Assembly (NCBI RefSeq): GCF_000735455.1
Contig: NZ_JMPS01000080.1
Coordinates: forward strand, 1-51,924
DNA from: Yokenella regensburgei ATCC 49455
GTDB taxonomy: Bacteria; Pseudomonadota; Gammaproteobacteria; Enterobacterales; Enterobacteriaceae
Direction: 5' to 3'
DNA length: 51,924 nucleotides
In this document: positions 9,611-19,226 of the stretch, in pieces
How positions within the stretch are numbered: position 1 is the first letter of the stretch
How the letters are laid out: each line of letters begins with the position of its first letter
The notes under the pieces: model-generated
Told to the model about the DNA's origin: nothing
Databases searched by the model: none
The model's input: only the letters and a program-made list of their open reading frames with translations
Translations under genes and position numbers: made by a program

Positions 9611-10633
9611 CTATATTTTCTGCCCGACGACGATACTGTAATGCCCATTAGAGGGCATAATCTCAATATTCCCGAATCCAGCCTGCGTTAATATCTCGCT
9701 AATTTGCTGCCCCGAATATTGTCGCCCTTCCGTCCAGCCCAGCATCACTAAACTTAACGCGGCAGCCGCGAGTGGGCCTGGCGTTTCATCGTGGTACAGC
9801 ACCTCATGAATAACAATTCTTCCACCTGACGGTAGCGCAGTAAAACTTTTCTCTGCCAAAAAGCGGTTCTTTTCATCCGTCCAGTCGTGAAAAATATTGG
9901 AATAGATGTGCAGGTCGGCGGGTGGGTAATTATCTTTCCACATGTCCCCTGCATAAGTATTAACCCGCCCGCTGAGCTGATATTGTTGGATATATTCTTC
10001 GGTAAGAGGACAAATCTCAGCCAGGTCAAATATCGTACTTTTTATTTGTGGCCAGTTGGCGGCAACGCTAATCGCATGAGCACCTGAACCACCGCCAATA
10101 TCGAGTACCTCGCGATGCTGCTCCAGAAAAGATTGTGTCGCCCATACGCTGGCCGTCCCCATGCTCAGGCTGTGCATCGCATGGGTGAAAGTGCGTGCCA
10201 TTTCCGCACGTTCAACATGTGCCTCGAAAATATCAACTTCATCGTAAACCTGGGCGTGATTTTTACTGATTGCCTGTTCAAGGTGTTTAACCGAGAAATT
10301 ATCGCTGTTCTCGTACATCAGATCCCAAAAATAACCAAAATAGTGCGGACTTTCAGGTAATAAATATTCCTCGGTTTGTGCCGTCAGCGTATAGCTTTCT
10401 CCTTCCAGATGCACCAGATTTAGCGCCCGTAGCGTGGCCATAATAGCTTCAACCGGCCGGGAATGCAGCGCCATCCTTCCGCATATATCATTAATACTTC
10501 GCGGCTTTAGGGCAATATATTCAAAAAACTTCAGATGGTGGGCAATAAGCACAACGGGATAGGTATACAGATTCATCGTCATATCGACAATGCTCGCGCT
10601 ACTGTGCGCTGGCCGGGACACGAGTCTGGTCAT
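9611..10633 (-). CDS. SAM-dependent O-methyltransferase-like protein
   Basis: 340 residues from the ATG at 10631-10633, which has AGAAGGG about eight bases upstream; an in-frame ATG 17 codons earlier lacks this support. The N-terminal part (about residues 15-85) looks like the winged-helix dimerisation domain of plant and microbial small-molecule O-methyltransferases. The SAM motif I LDIGGGSGAHAI lies near residue 173 and the DLAEICP acidic loop near 200. IFHDWTDEKN resembles the catalytic HDW region, with a candidate general-base His. Substrate unknown. From memory E. coli and Salmonella have no gene between minE and rnd, so it looks accessory. Its codons are more AT-rich than its neighbours. 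Confidence 0.8.
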   Translation of the reverse strand: MTRLVSRPAHSSASIVDMTMNLYTYPVVLIAHHLKFFEYIALKPRSINDICGRMALHSRPVEAIMATLRALNLVHLEGESYTLTAQTEEYLLPESPHYFGYFWDLMYENSDNFSVKHLEQAISKNHAQVYDEVDIFEAHVERAEMARTFTHAMHSLSMGTASVWATQSFLEQHREVLDIGGGSGAHAISVAANWPQIKSTIFDLAEICPLTEEYIQQYQLSGRVNTYAGDMWKDNYPPADLHIYSNIFHDWTDEKNRFLAEKSFTALPSGGRIVIHEVLYHDETPGPLAAAALSLVMLGWTEGRQYSGQQISEILTQAGFGNIEIMPSNGHYSIVVGQKI

Positions 10634-10742
10634 TGAAACACCCTTCTGAATGGATACGCTTTGAAGCGTAGAGGATGTTGTCAAAAATGCCTACTGAGGA
10701 GAAAATATGCCGGGCAATAAATACCCGGCGGAGGTCATCATT

Positions 10743-11870
10743 TTACTCTGGATAAGTCGCAAGCAGGGTTTTCAGGCGATCGGCCATCAATTCTCCACGC
10801 CAGCCTGAGATCATTTCTGGCAGGCTGCTTTGTATTTTCAGCTGCCAGTGCCAGTTCAGCAACTGGTTAATCTGGCGACGTGACGCAAGCATTTCGGCGC
10901 TGACACCCTTTTCGGCACTCACTTCCTGCACTAACGCCTTAATCTCTTTGAAGACTTTGCGATAGCCCGGCATATCGATCAGGTTCTTCAGCGGTTCCGG
11001 TAATGCCTCTTCCGGCAGGGCCTGTGCTTTTTCAACGAGGCTCAGCAGCGTTTTACCGTGGAAGCGGATCTCGCTGCCGGATAGCCCAAGGCTATCGAGT
11101 TCACCCATCGAGCCCGGCATATAGCGCGCAACGGCCCACAGGTGCTCTTCACGCACCACAAAATTCACCGCCATATCACGATCGCGGGCTTTACGCAGGC
11201 GCCAGTCGGCCAGCAGCTTCAGGCATCCGAGCTGGCGGGTGCGCAGCTGCCAGGCATTGCCGATATCCCGCCAGGCCTCAGCCGGATCCAGCACTTCCTG
11301 ACGGCGCTGCATCATCAGCTGGCATTCGTCGAGCGCCGCCGGTAACCACCCTGCCGTCGCCGTTTCGTCCATCAGCTTTTTGGCGATAGGCAGCAGATAC
11401 CAGACGTCGGCGGCGGCATAGTCGCACTGACGCTCGGTCAGCGGGCGCGCCAGCCAGTCGGTACGGGATTCGCTCTTATCAAGCACGAGGCCGGTATACT
11501 CCTCAACCATCGCGGCAAATCCCCACGACATTGGTCGGCCGCAGAACGCCGCCAGAATTTGCGTATCAATCAGCGGTTTCGGCAGCAGGCCGAAGGTGTT
11601 CAGGAATACTTCCAGATCTTCACTACCGGCATGGAGATACTTTGTTACGTTTTCGTCTAATAACAGCTCTCGCATCGGCGCCCATTCGGTGATGGTCAAC
11701 GGGTCGATCAGCGCGACGGTTTCGCCGTCGAACATCTGGATGAGACCCAGCTGCGGGTAGTAGGTGCGGGTGCGGACAAACTCAGTATCGAGGGCAATGG
11801 CTGATGCGTTGCGGGCTGCTTCACACAGGCCTTGCAGCGCATCATTGGTGGTGATCATCTGATAGTTCAA
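10743..11870 (-). CDS. rnd: ribonuclease D
   Basis: 375 residues from the TTG at 11868-11870, exactly the E. coli length and the same unusual UUG start (L-N-Y-Q-M-I-T-T). DEDD-family 3'-5' exonuclease acting on tRNA precursors: Exo I ALDTEF (D28, E30), Exo II near LHAGSEDLEVF, Exo III with YAAADVWYL, then HRDC-type C-terminal repeats. A longer frame running upstream into fadD exists but is a shadow. The leader contains the stem and U8 tract at 11895-11920; in E. coli a U-rich leader segment is needed for rnd translation. Confidence 0.96.
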   Translation of the reverse strand: MNYQMITTNDALQGLCEAARNASAIALDTEFVRTRTYYPQLGLIQMFDGETVALIDPLTITEWAPMRELLLDENVTKYLHAGSEDLEVFLNTFGLLPKPLIDTQILAAFCGRPMSWGFAAMVEEYTGLVLDKSESRTDWLARPLTERQCDYAAADVWYLLPIAKKLMDETATAGWLPAALDECQLMMQRRQEVLDPAEAWRDIGNAWQLRTRQLGCLKLLADWRLRKARDRDMAVNFVVREEHLWAVARYMPGSMGELDSLGLSGSEIRFHGKTLLSLVEKAQALPEEALPEPLKNLIDMPGYRKVFKEIKALVQEVSAEKGVSAEMLASRRQINQLLNWHWQLKIQSSLPEMISGWRGELMADRLKTLLATYPE

Positions 11871-11894
11871 ATCGTATTCTCTGTAGGTTGCGCC

Positions 11895-11920
11895 AAAAAA
11901 AACGCCGGCTTGGCCGGCGT
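11895..11920 (-). terminator. fadD terminator and U-rich element in the rnd leader
   Basis: On the minus strand, stem ACGCCGGC/GCCGGCGT (plus-strand arms 11902-11909 and 11913-11920, three-base loop) followed by eight U (11895-11902). It lies 20 bases after the fadD stop and about 25 bases before the rnd TTG start. It looks like a terminator, yet also matches the position of the U-rich segment reported to be required for E. coli rnd translation. Confidence 0.85.
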
Positions 11921-11940
11921 CTGGGCGACTGTCACGTAGC

Positions 11941-13626
11941 TCAGGCTTTATTGTCCACTTTGCCACGCGCTTCGTCACGTAATTCTCGTCGCAAAATCTT
12001 TCCGACGTTCGACTTCGGCAGTTCGCTACGAAACTCCACCAGCTTCGGCACTTTGTAACCGGTAAGCTGACGACGGCAGAAAGCAACCAGCGCCTCTTCG
12101 GTCAGCGACGGGTCTTTTTTGACCACGAAGATTTTCACCGTTTCACCGCTGGAGCCCGCCGGAACACCGACGGCCGCCACTTCCTGTACGCCAGGGTGCT
12201 GCATCACCACGTCTTCAATTTCGTTCGGGTAGACGTTGAAACCGGAAACCAGAATCATGTCTTTCTTACGGTCAACAATCTTCAGGAAGCCTTCGTCATC
12301 CATCACCGCGATATCGCCGGTGTGCAGCCAGCCATTTTTGATGATTTCATCGGTCGCATCCGGGCGCTGCCAGTAGCCGAGCATCACCTGCGGACCTTTA
12401 ACACACAGCTCACCCGGTTCGCCTGGCGCCACTTCGTTGTCGTCGTCATCCACCAGCTTCACTTCGGTCGACGGCACCGGCAGACCAATGCTGCCGCTAT
12501 GGTAGTCGATATCATGCGGGTTAACGCTCACCAGCGGCGCACATTCGGTCAGGCCGTAGCCCTCCAGCAGATACTCACCGGTCAGTTTTACCCAGCGCTC
12601 CGCCACCGCGCTCTGCACCGGCATTCCGCCACCGGCGGCCAGATGCAGCGTGGAGAAGTCGAGCTGCTGGAACTCTTTGTTGTTCAGCAGTGCGTTAAAC
12701 AGCGTGTTGACCCCGGTCATCGCGGTAAACGGATATTTGGCTAACTCTTTCACCAGTCCCGGGATGTCGCGCGGGTTGGTGATAAGCAGGTTCTGCCCGC
12801 CCAGTTCGATAAACAGCAGGCAGTTCATGGTCAGGGCAAAAATGTGATACAGCGGCAGCGCCGTCACCACCAGCTCTTTCCCTGCGTGCAACAGCGGCCC
12901 GTAGGTACCGTTAACCTGCTCAAGGTTAGCAAGCATGTTGCGGTGCGTCAGCATCGCGCCTTTAGCAACGCCCGTGGTACCGCCGGTGTACTGGAGGAAC
13001 GCCAGATCTTCCGGCCCCACTTCCGGCTTGATGTACTGCATGCGGTAACCCTGGTGCAGCGCCCGGCGGAAGGAAATAGCATCCGGCAGATTGTATTTTG
13101 GCACCAGTCGTTTGACGTATTTCACCACGAAGTTAACCAGCGTGCCTTTGGCGGTCGAGAGCTGATCGCCCATCCGGGTCAGGATCACGTGTTTAACCTG
13201 CGTCTTTGCCACTACCTTTTCCAGGGTATGCGCAAAGTTGGAAACAATCACGATAGCCGCCGCGCCGCTGTCGTTCAGCTGGTGCTCCAGCTCGCGCGGG
13301 GTGTATAGCGGGTTCACGTTAACCACGATCATCCCGGCACGCAGGATCCCGAACAGCGCTACCGGATACTGCAGCAGGTTGGGCATCATCAGCGCCACGC
13401 GATCGCCTTTCTGCAACCCGAGACCTTCCTGCAGGTAAGCAGAGAACGCACGGCTGCGCTCTTCGAGCTTACGGAATGTCATCACTTCGCCCATGTTGAC
13501 GAACGCAGGCTGATCCGCATAACGAGTGGTTGCTTTTTCGAACAGTTCCACCAGGGATTGATAGCGATCTGGATTTATCTCAGCCGGAACATCGGCCGGA
13601 TAGCGGTTTAGCCAAACCTTCTTCAA
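11941..13626 (-). CDS. fadD: long-chain fatty acyl-CoA synthetase
   Basis: 561 residues from a TTG at 13624-13626, matching E. coli FadD in length and in its UUG start ([10 protein letters not shown]). GAGGTGATGCA supplies the ribosome site. It activates exogenous fatty acids at the inner membrane by way of acyl-AMP. Visible motifs are the ATP/AMP signature [18 protein letters not shown], and the C-terminal [11 protein letters not shown] region with DRKKDMI. An ATG 11 codons upstream of the TTG is possible but has poorer support. A FadR operator lies 73 bases upstream; fadR itself is at 47669-48388. Confidence 0.97.
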   Translation of the reverse strand: MKKVWLNRYPADVPAEINPDRYQSLVELFEKATTRYADQPAFVNMGEVMTFRKLEERSRAFSAYLQEGLGLQKGDRVALMMPNLLQYPVALFGILRAGMIVVNVNPLYTPRELEHQLNDSGAAAIVIVSNFAHTLEKVVAKTQVKHVILTRMGDQLSTAKGTLVNFVVKYVKRLVPKYNLPDAISFRRALHQGYRMQYIKPEVGPEDLAFLQYTGGTTGVAKGAMLTHRNMLANLEQVNGTYGPLLHAGKELVVTALPLYHIFALTMNCLLFIELGGQNLLITNPRDIPGLVKELAKYPFTAMTGVNTLFNALLNNKEFQQLDFSTLHLAAGGGMPVQSAVAERWVKLTGEYLLEGYGLTECAPLVSVNPHDIDYHSGSIGLPVPSTEVKLVDDDDNEVAPGEPGELCVKGPQVMLGYWQRPDATDEIIKNGWLHTGDIAVMDDEGFLKIVDRKKDMILVSGFNVYPNEIEDVVMQHPGVQEVAAVGVPAGSSGETVKIFVVKKDPSLTEEALVAFCRRQLTGYKVPKLVEFRSELPKSNVGKILRRELRDEARGKVDNKA

Positions 13627-13698
13627 TGCATCACCTCTAAAATGATTATTCGTCGTCATCTCAACCCCAATTAACAAACAACGCGTTAACAATATATT

Positions 13699-13715
13699 AA
13701 CTCAGCGTACCAGTT
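13699..13715 (-). promoter_or_regulatory. FadR operator upstream of fadD
   Basis: On the minus strand AACTGGTACGCTGAGTT, a 17-mer that closely follows the known E. coli fadD FadR site AGCTGGTATGATGAGTT (12 or more positions shared, recalled). FadR represses fadD until long-chain acyl-CoA releases it. Confidence 0.8.
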
Positions 13716-13781
13716 TATTAATTGTTCAGAATGCAGGTTGCGAAGCGCGTCACTATTTATTTTTATTATATCCTTAACAAC

Positions 13782-13812
13782 AAAGAGACAGCGGACCGGC
13801 CGCTGTCTCTTT
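13782..13812 (-). terminator. terminator after yeaY
   Basis: Perfect 13-base stem AAAGAGACAGCGG (13782-13794) / CCGCTGTCTCTTT (13800-13812), loop ACCGG, directly after the yeaY stop in the transcribed direction. The U tract is short (CUUUGUUGUU), so some read-through into fadD is likely. Confidence 0.8.
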
Positions 13813-13831
13813 CACCTTATTTTACAACGTG

Positions 13832-14407
13832 TTATTCGGTTACGATAGTCCGGACTTCGGCAGGGCCGGGATTATACCAGCCGCCGTAGCCGTAACCGTA
13901 ACCATAGCGCCACGGATGTGGGCCAAAGCCCCACGGATCCATCGGCTGCGGTGGCAGAACCACCTGCTGAGTCAGATTCCAGCGTTTGTAGCCAGTAGCT
14001 TTAATAAGAAGGAATTTATACGGAGTGCTGCCAATTTTGCCTTCAACGGTGCCGCTGATAGGCCCCACCACGGTCACCAGTTGACCACGGAAATCGACAG
14101 GATCGAGGAAGCCGTTGATATCAGCGTAAATTCGCCCGCGGGACGGTTCACCCAGGGTTGGTCGCGCACCGCTGTCGAGGGGGACGGTCGCGATTTCAAG
14201 GCGAGTGACTCCCTGCTGATTCTGCACGTTGACAACCTTACCGCCGAAGCGCGACTCCTGACCAACGTACAGCTGCGGTGCCGCCATTACCCGCACCAGA
14301 TCCTGCTGTGGGGTGGGCGAACTCCCTTTAATGGCATCCGGAATGGAGACGCAGCCGCTGAGTGCAGCAACGATAATCCCGGCCAGTAAACCGCGTACGA
14401 CTTGCAT
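13832..14407 (-). CDS. yeaY: Slp-family outer membrane lipoprotein YeaY
   Basis: 191 residues. The signal peptide ends in the lipobox LSGC, with the acylated Cys at residue 19. The Slp-type body holds [13 protein letters not shown] and [17 protein letters not shown]. The C-terminal tail is rich in Gly and Tyr (a run of Tyr-Gly repeats near residue 170). Probably an outer-membrane lipoprotein induced in stationary phase; its precise role is unknown. Start ATG with CAGGAG upstream. It lies between tsaB and fadD in the same order as E. coli. Confidence 0.93.
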   Translation of the reverse strand: MQVVRGLLAGIIVAALSGCVSIPDAIKGSSPTPQQDLVRVMAAPQLYVGQESRFGGKVVNVQNQQGVTRLEIATVPLDSGARPTLGEPSRGRIYADINGFLDPVDFRGQLVTVVGPISGTVEGKIGSTPYKFLLIKATGYKRWNLTQQVVLPPQPMDPWGFGPHPWRYGYGYGYGGWYNPGPAEVRTIVTE

Positions 14408-14445
14408 GGTGATGCTCCTGTTTTCTCAGTTCTTATTACTAAGAT

Positions 14446-15141
14446 TCACTCACGACCAGGAAGTTTCTTCCACGCGACTTCGTTGCGTAAATATTTTGGT
14501 TCAGCGTTTTCAACCGCCACGGTGTTTCCTGTGCTGAAAAGCTGACAAGCCGCAGGCAACATGTCTTCTGCGGCTGGCAGCAGCACTTCACCATCGGTCA
14601 GCGTAAGCGAGGTGCCCTGCGCCATATCAGGCCAGGCCGGCCAGCCGGTACCGACCGTCGCCCATTGGCCTTCGAGCTGCTGCAAACGTGCGTTCACCGC
14701 TTCCGGCTTCAGTACGGCCTCGGTCTCTTCGCCGTGCCAGACGCCCTGCTCATCGCGCTGGTATTCCGCCCAGTAGACTTCGCCCATGCGGGCATCAATC
14801 GCGGCCAGTACGCGGGTTGCGCCCGTTATACGCCAGGCGCCCTGCGCCATAGTGGCAAGCGTAGAGACGCCGATCATCGGCAGTTCAGCGCCCAGCGCCA
14901 GGCCTTGCGCAATACCAATTCCAATACGCACGCCGGTAAAGCTTCCCGGGCCGCGGCCAAAGGCCAGCGCGTCGAGCTCGGTCAAAGAAATGGCATTCTC
15001 GGCAAGCAGTGCCTGAACCAGGGGGAGAATGCGTTGAGTATGTTCACGGGGGCACAGCTCGAAGCGTGCAGAGACGGTACCGTCGTTCTCGAGCGCTGCT
15101 GAGCAGGCCTCGGTGGCGGTATCAATAGCCAGAATTCGCAT
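14446..15141 (-). CDS. tsaB: tRNA threonylcarbamoyladenosine biosynthesis protein TsaB
   Basis: 231 residues, the same length as E. coli YeaZ. ASKHA-fold scaffold protein that pairs with TsaD in the complex making the t6A37 modification of ANN-decoding tRNAs. The N-terminal [14 protein letters not shown] strand and the [14 protein letters not shown] motif are typical. It is part of the minus-strand series yoaA-tsaB-yeaY-fadD-rnd; 68 bases separate it from yoaA. Confidence 0.96.
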   Translation of the reverse strand: MRILAIDTATEACSAALENDGTVSARFELCPREHTQRILPLVQALLAENAISLTELDALAFGRGPGSFTGVRIGIGIAQGLALGAELPMIGVSTLATMAQGAWRITGATRVLAAIDARMGEVYWAEYQRDEQGVWHGEETEAVLKPEAVNARLQQLEGQWATVGTGWPAWPDMAQGTSLTLTDGEVLLPAAEDMLPAACQLFSTGNTVAVENAEPKYLRNEVAWKKLPGRE

Positions 15142-15209
15142 GGGTTGTCGCGCTCTTGCAATTAGCAGAAATACAAATTGGCGCGGATCTTAACACAGTC
15201 TGTCACAAA

Positions 15210-17120
15210 TTACCGCGTTGATGACAGCGCCAGGAAGCGAACGGCGCGGCGAATGTCGCGGGTCCGCGGCGCGGGCGGCAGGCTCGCCAGGAACACCGCA
15301 CCATAGGGACGCATCACCAGACGGTTGTCACAGATAACCAGCACACCGCGATCGTCAACGTCACGGATGAGACGCCCCACGCCCTGTTTGAGGGTGATAA
15401 CCGCATCCGGTAGCTGGACTTCGTCGAACGGATCGCCGCCGCGAAGACGGCAGTCTTCCATCCGCGCCTTCAGCAGCGGGTCGTCCGGTGAGGTAAACGG
15501 CAGTTTATCGATAATCACCAGCGACAGCGCGTCGCCACGCACGTCGACCCCTTCCCAGAAGCTGCTGGTCGCGACCAGCAGGGCGTTACCGGCACTGACA
15601 AACTGTTGCAGCAGCTGGGCTTTGCTGGTTTCCCCCTGCAACAGTACCGGTAGCGTCATGGTGGCGCGGAATTGTTCGGCGAGATCTCGCATCATGGCGT
15701 GCGACGTGCAAAGCATAAAACAGCGCCCGTCGTTGGCCTCGATAAGCGGTTTCAGCATGGCGGCCAGAAGACGCGCGCCGCCGGGCTGGTTGGGTAGCGG
15801 CAAGTTGCGCGGTACGCACAGCAGCGCCTGCTTTTCGTAATCGAAGGGGCTAGGCAACAGCATGGATTCGGCCTGCTCAATGCCCAGCCGCTCGGTGAAG
15901 TGGTGGAGATCGTCGTTTACCGACAGCGTCGCGGAGGTAAAAATCCAGCTTCCCGGCTTTTGCGCCATCACTTCTTTGAATTTATCGGCCACGGTCAGCG
16001 GCGTTAACGCGAGGGTAAAGTGACGCGAAGTGCATTCATACCAGTAGCTAAAGCCCGGCTGGTTAATCTCTTTCAGCCGTTTGAGGCGTGCACGATAGGT
16101 CGTGGCACGCTCGAAGGCGGCGTCCAGCAAGGCGGAACGGCCAAGCGACAGCTTCGCCACGTCGTAACAAAGCTCCAGTGCGTCATCAAGCAACAGCAGC
16201 GCGCGCTGGATGTTTTTATCGGCCAGCAGTTCGCGCAGGTTGCCACGATAGCCGGGCTCGCCAAGCTGCAGACGGAAGTCCTGCGCGCTCTGCGCCAGAC
16301 GATCGGCACATTTTTGCAGCTGCTGGGTATCTTTGAGCTCGGTGCGATAAGCAATAGTGATGTCTTTTGCCAGATCCAACAGCTGGCGGCTTGAAAGCGA
16401 CTGGCCAAAATACTGGCTCGCGATGTCCGGGAGCTGATGGGCTTCATCGAAGATCATCACCTCGGCCTCCGGAATAAGTTCCGCGAAGCCGCTCTCTTTC
16501 ACCACCATATCGGCGAGGAACAGATGGTGGTTCACCACCACCACGTCAGCATCCATCGCTTTTTTTCGCGCTTTCACCACGAAGCAGTCTTTATACAGCG
16601 GGCAGTCGCTGCCAAGACAGTTATCGTTGGTGCTGGTGACCAATGGCCACGCCTGTGAGTCTTCCGCCACGCTCACGCAGGTACTGATATCGCCGTCTAT
16701 GGTTTGATTCGACCATGAACGCAGGAGGATAACGTCGCTCAGGGTTTGCACCGGCAGATCACCGCCCGCCAGCGCCTGCTGCTCCAGACGCTCCAGGCAC
16801 AGGTAGTTTGAGCGCCCTTTCAACAGCGCGGTTTTCCCTTTGAACTCGAGTGCTTTGGCAACGGTGGGCAGATCGCGGCTGTAGAGCTGATCCTGCAGCG
16901 CTTTCGAGCCGGTGGAGATGATGACCTTTTTATTCGCGCGCAGCGCGGGAGCCAGGTAGGCATAGGTTTTACCGGTGCCGGTGCCGGCCTCAACAACCAG
17001 GGGGCGGGCTTCATTGATAGCCTTCATCACCGCGACTGCCATCAGACGCTGCGGTTCACGCGGCTTGAATCCCGGTATTGCTTTCGCTAACTGACCGTCT
17101 AGTGCAAAATCGTCTGCCAC
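15210..17120 (-). CDS. yoaA: DinG/XPD-type ATP-dependent helicase YoaA
   Basis: 636 residues, full length. GTG start (17118-17120) after a GGGGGAAAG ribosome site. Walker A EAGTGTGKT near residue 45, DEAH box (FDEAHQLPD) and C-terminal helicase motif GVGRLIRD. Conserved Cys around residues 107-205 (LCLERL, STCVS, DNCLGSDCP, DC) match a 4Fe-4S cluster domain as in DinG and XPD. In E. coli YoaA binds HolC (DNA polymerase III chi) and helps repair stalled forks. I saw no LexA box upstream. Confidence 0.95.
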   Translation of the reverse strand: MADDFALDGQLAKAIPGFKPREPQRLMAVAVMKAINEARPLVVEAGTGTGKTYAYLAPALRANKKVIISTGSKALQDQLYSRDLPTVAKALEFKGKTALLKGRSNYLCLERLEQQALAGGDLPVQTLSDVILLRSWSNQTIDGDISTCVSVAEDSQAWPLVTSTNDNCLGSDCPLYKDCFVVKARKKAMDADVVVVNHHLFLADMVVKESGFAELIPEAEVMIFDEAHQLPDIASQYFGQSLSSRQLLDLAKDITIAYRTELKDTQQLQKCADRLAQSAQDFRLQLGEPGYRGNLRELLADKNIQRALLLLDDALELCYDVAKLSLGRSALLDAAFERATTYRARLKRLKEINQPGFSYWYECTSRHFTLALTPLTVADKFKEVMAQKPGSWIFTSATLSVNDDLHHFTERLGIEQAESMLLPSPFDYEKQALLCVPRNLPLPNQPGGARLLAAMLKPLIEANDGRCFMLCTSHAMMRDLAEQFRATMTLPVLLQGETSKAQLLQQFVSAGNALLVATSSFWEGVDVRGDALSLVIIDKLPFTSPDDPLLKARMEDCRLRGGDPFDEVQLPDAVITLKQGVGRLIRDVDDRGVLVICDNRLVMRPYGAVFLASLPPAPRTRDIRRAVRFLALSSTR

Positions 17121-17250
17121 GCTTTCCCCCTGGTTATTTGGACAGTGATTATGTCAGGGTGGAGGGGGTTGCGCCAGTTGAAGAGGTGACTCGCACGGAA
17201 CATTATGGCAGTCTTGCGGCATAAAAATGGAAATCACTAAGGAAACTACA

Positions 17251-17595
17251 ATGACGATTACCCGTATCGACGCCGAAGCACGCTGGTCTGATGTTGTGAT
17301 TCATAACCAGACCATTTACTACACCGGCGTACCGGAGAATCTGGATGCCGACGCCTTTGAGCAAACCGCCAACACCCTGGCGCAGATCGACGCCATTCTG
17401 GAAAAACAGGGCAGCAACAAATCCCGCATCCTCGATGCCACTATTTTCCTTGCCGATAAAGCCGACTTCGCGGCAATGAACAAAGCCTGGGATGCGTGGG
17501 TCGTAGCAGGCCATGCGCCAGTGCGTTGCACCGTGCAGGCCGGGCTGATGAAGCCGCAATATAAGGTCGAAATTAAGATTATCGCGGCCGCGTAA
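17251..17595 (+). CDS. yoaB: RidA/YjgF-family protein YoaB
   Basis: 114 residues from the ATG at 17251, chosen over an in-frame ATG eight codons earlier because AAGGA lies correctly spaced and E. coli YoaB starts MTI-RIDAEARW. It belongs to the Rid family of small trimeric proteins, some of which hydrolyse reactive enamines/imines. The Arg in PVRCTVQAGL is the residue used for substrate carboxylate binding in RidA. Divergent from yoaA; its stop abuts the yoaH stop on the other strand. Confidence 0.94.
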   Translation: MTITRIDAEARWSDVVIHNQTIYYTGVPENLDADAFEQTANTLAQIDAILEKQGSNKSRILDATIFLADKADFAAMNKAWDAWVVAGHAPVRCTVQAGLMKPQYKVEIKIIAAA

Positions 17596-17781
17596 TTACT
17601 CGTCGTCTTCTTCGTCTTCAAAACGCGCCACAATCCGCTCACCGGTGTGCGTGGCGCGTAGCTCTTCAGCCACCTGAGTGATGGCCTGCCCGCTGCTCAT
17701 GCCCTGCGACATCAGCTCCTGAATGCGTTCGACGGCTTTTTGCTGCTGCTCGTGGCTCAGTGAAGGTAATCCTGCAAACAT
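17596..17781 (-). CDS. yoaH: small conserved protein YoaH (UPF0181)
   Basis: 61 residues, near-identical to E. coli YoaH (59). It opens [20 protein letters not shown] and ends in an acidic tail FEDEEDDE. No known function; probably a small helical cytoplasmic protein. Convergent with yoaB with no bases between the two stops, and divergent from pabB with an 87-base gap. Confidence 0.93.
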
Positions 17782-17868
17782 TTCTGACTCCTGTTACATT
17801 ATTTGCGCTGATTATTTCACGCCGCCCCGCCGTACGCCAGTGGGCGGCGACGTTCTGAAAAGAGGAAG

Positions 17869-19224
17869 ATGTTGTCCCCTTCTATTATGACACTGCCGTG
17901 GCGAGAAGATGCCGCCGAAACGTGGTTCTCTGCGCTGAGCGCCATGCCGTGGGCAATGCTGCTGCACTCCGGTTACGCCGATCACCCCTACAGCCGCTTT
18001 GATATCCTGGTGGCTGACCCGCTCACAACGCTCGTCACCCGGGGGGAAACCACCACCCGGCAAATCGCCGGTGTACGTGTTGAATCGAGCGCCTGCCCGC
18101 TCACCCTCGTGCAACAGGCGCTTGATGACTGCGGTATTCAGCCCCACGCTCACCCTGACCTGCCGTTCCAGGGCGGAGCGCTCGGGCTTTTTGGCTACGA
18201 TCTCGGTCGTCGCTTCGAGCAGTTGCCCTCTGTCGCGAGTGCGGACATTACGCTACCTGATATGGCAGTGGGGATTTACGACTGGGCGCTGACTGTCGAC
18301 CATAAGCTTAAACAGGTTTCGCTGCTGAGCTATGGCGAACCGGCAGAACGCCTGCGCTGGCTGGGATCTCAGGTCGCGCCGCAGACGGAGCCCTTCACCC
18401 TCACCTCGGCGTGGCGTTCAAACATGACCCGCGAGAGCTACGGGGAGAAATTCCGTCAGGTACAGGCATATCTGCACAGCGGTGACTGCTACCAGGTGAA
18501 CCTCGCCCAGCGCTTTGAAGCCGAATGCCGTGGCGACGCGTGGCAGGCATTTGTCAGTCTTAACCGTCAGAACCGCGCCCCGTTCAGCGCATTTCTACGT
18601 CTGGAAGATGGCGCGGTTGCGAGTCTTTCTCCTGAGCGCTTTATTCTGCTGGAACAGGGCGCGATTCAGACTCGCCCTATCAAAGGCACGATGCCGCGTC
18701 TGCCCTCCCCCGAGGCCGACAGACAGCAGGCGGCAACGCTTGCTGCTTCAGCAAAAGATCGCGCTGAAAATCTGATGATTGTCGACCTGATGCGCAACGA
18801 CATCGGCCGCGTTGCCGTTCCGGGCAGTGTGAAGGTGCCTGAGCTGTTTGTCGTTGAACCGTTCCCGGCCGTACACCATCTGGTCAGCACCGTGACGGCG
18901 CAACTGCCAAAGCAGCTTCACGCAACAGACCTGCTGCGGGCCGCGTTTCCCGGCGGTTCAATCACCGGCGCACCAAAAGTACGGGCGATGGAAATCATCG
19001 ATGAGCTGGAACCGCATCGCCGCAACGCCTGGTGCGGCAGTATTGGCTATCTCAGCTTTTGCGGCAACATGGACACCAGCATCACCATTCGCACGTTGAC
19101 GCTCGCTGACGGCCATGTCTGGTGCTCCGCGGGCGGTGGAATTGTTGCCGACAGCATTGAATCTGCTGAATATCAGGAAACTTTTGATAAAGTGAATCGT
19201 ATATTGCAACAGCTGGAGCCCTGA
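17869..19224 (+). CDS. pabB: aminodeoxychorismate synthase component I
   Basis: 451 residues. Converts chorismate to 4-amino-4-deoxychorismate with ammonia from PabA, towards p-aminobenzoate and folate. The catalytic Lys in the PIKGT motif is K272 (TrpE has Ala here), which separates PabB from anthranilate synthase. The [20 protein letters not shown] block is conserved. A tryptophan-binding pocket is formed by the N-terminal [15 protein letters not shown] segment. It is followed after two bases by nudL, so the two are probably co-transcribed. Confidence 0.97.
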   Translation: MLSPSIMTLPWREDAAETWFSALSAMPWAMLLHSGYADHPYSRFDILVADPLTTLVTRGETTTRQIAGVRVESSACPLTLVQQALDDCGIQPHAHPDLPFQGGALGLFGYDLGRRFEQLPSVASADITLPDMAVGIYDWALTVDHKLKQVSLLSYGEPAERLRWLGSQVAPQTEPFTLTSAWRSNMTRESYGEKFRQVQAYLHSGDCYQVNLAQRFEAECRGDAWQAFVSLNRQNRAPFSAFLRLEDGAVASLSPERFILLEQGAIQTRPIKGTMPRLPSPEADRQQAATLAASAKDRAENLMIVDLMRNDIGRVAVPGSVKVPELFVVEPFPAVHHLVSTVTAQLPKQLHATDLLRAAFPGGSITGAPKVRAMEIIDELEPHRRNAWCGSIGYLSFCGNMDTSITIRTLTLADGHVWCSAGGGIVADSIESAEYQETFDKVNRILQQLEP

Positions 19225-19226
19225 GT

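Noticed and set aside
10743-12086. 447-residue open frame covering rnd and extending upstream into fadD
   Set aside because: The first 72 codons are out of frame with fadD coding sequence and unrelated to RNase D; the TTG at 11868-11870 gives the exact family length.
17121-17250. LexA (SOS) box upstream of yoaA
   Set aside because: No CTG-N10-CAG palindrome of adequate quality was found in the yoaA-yoaB gap.
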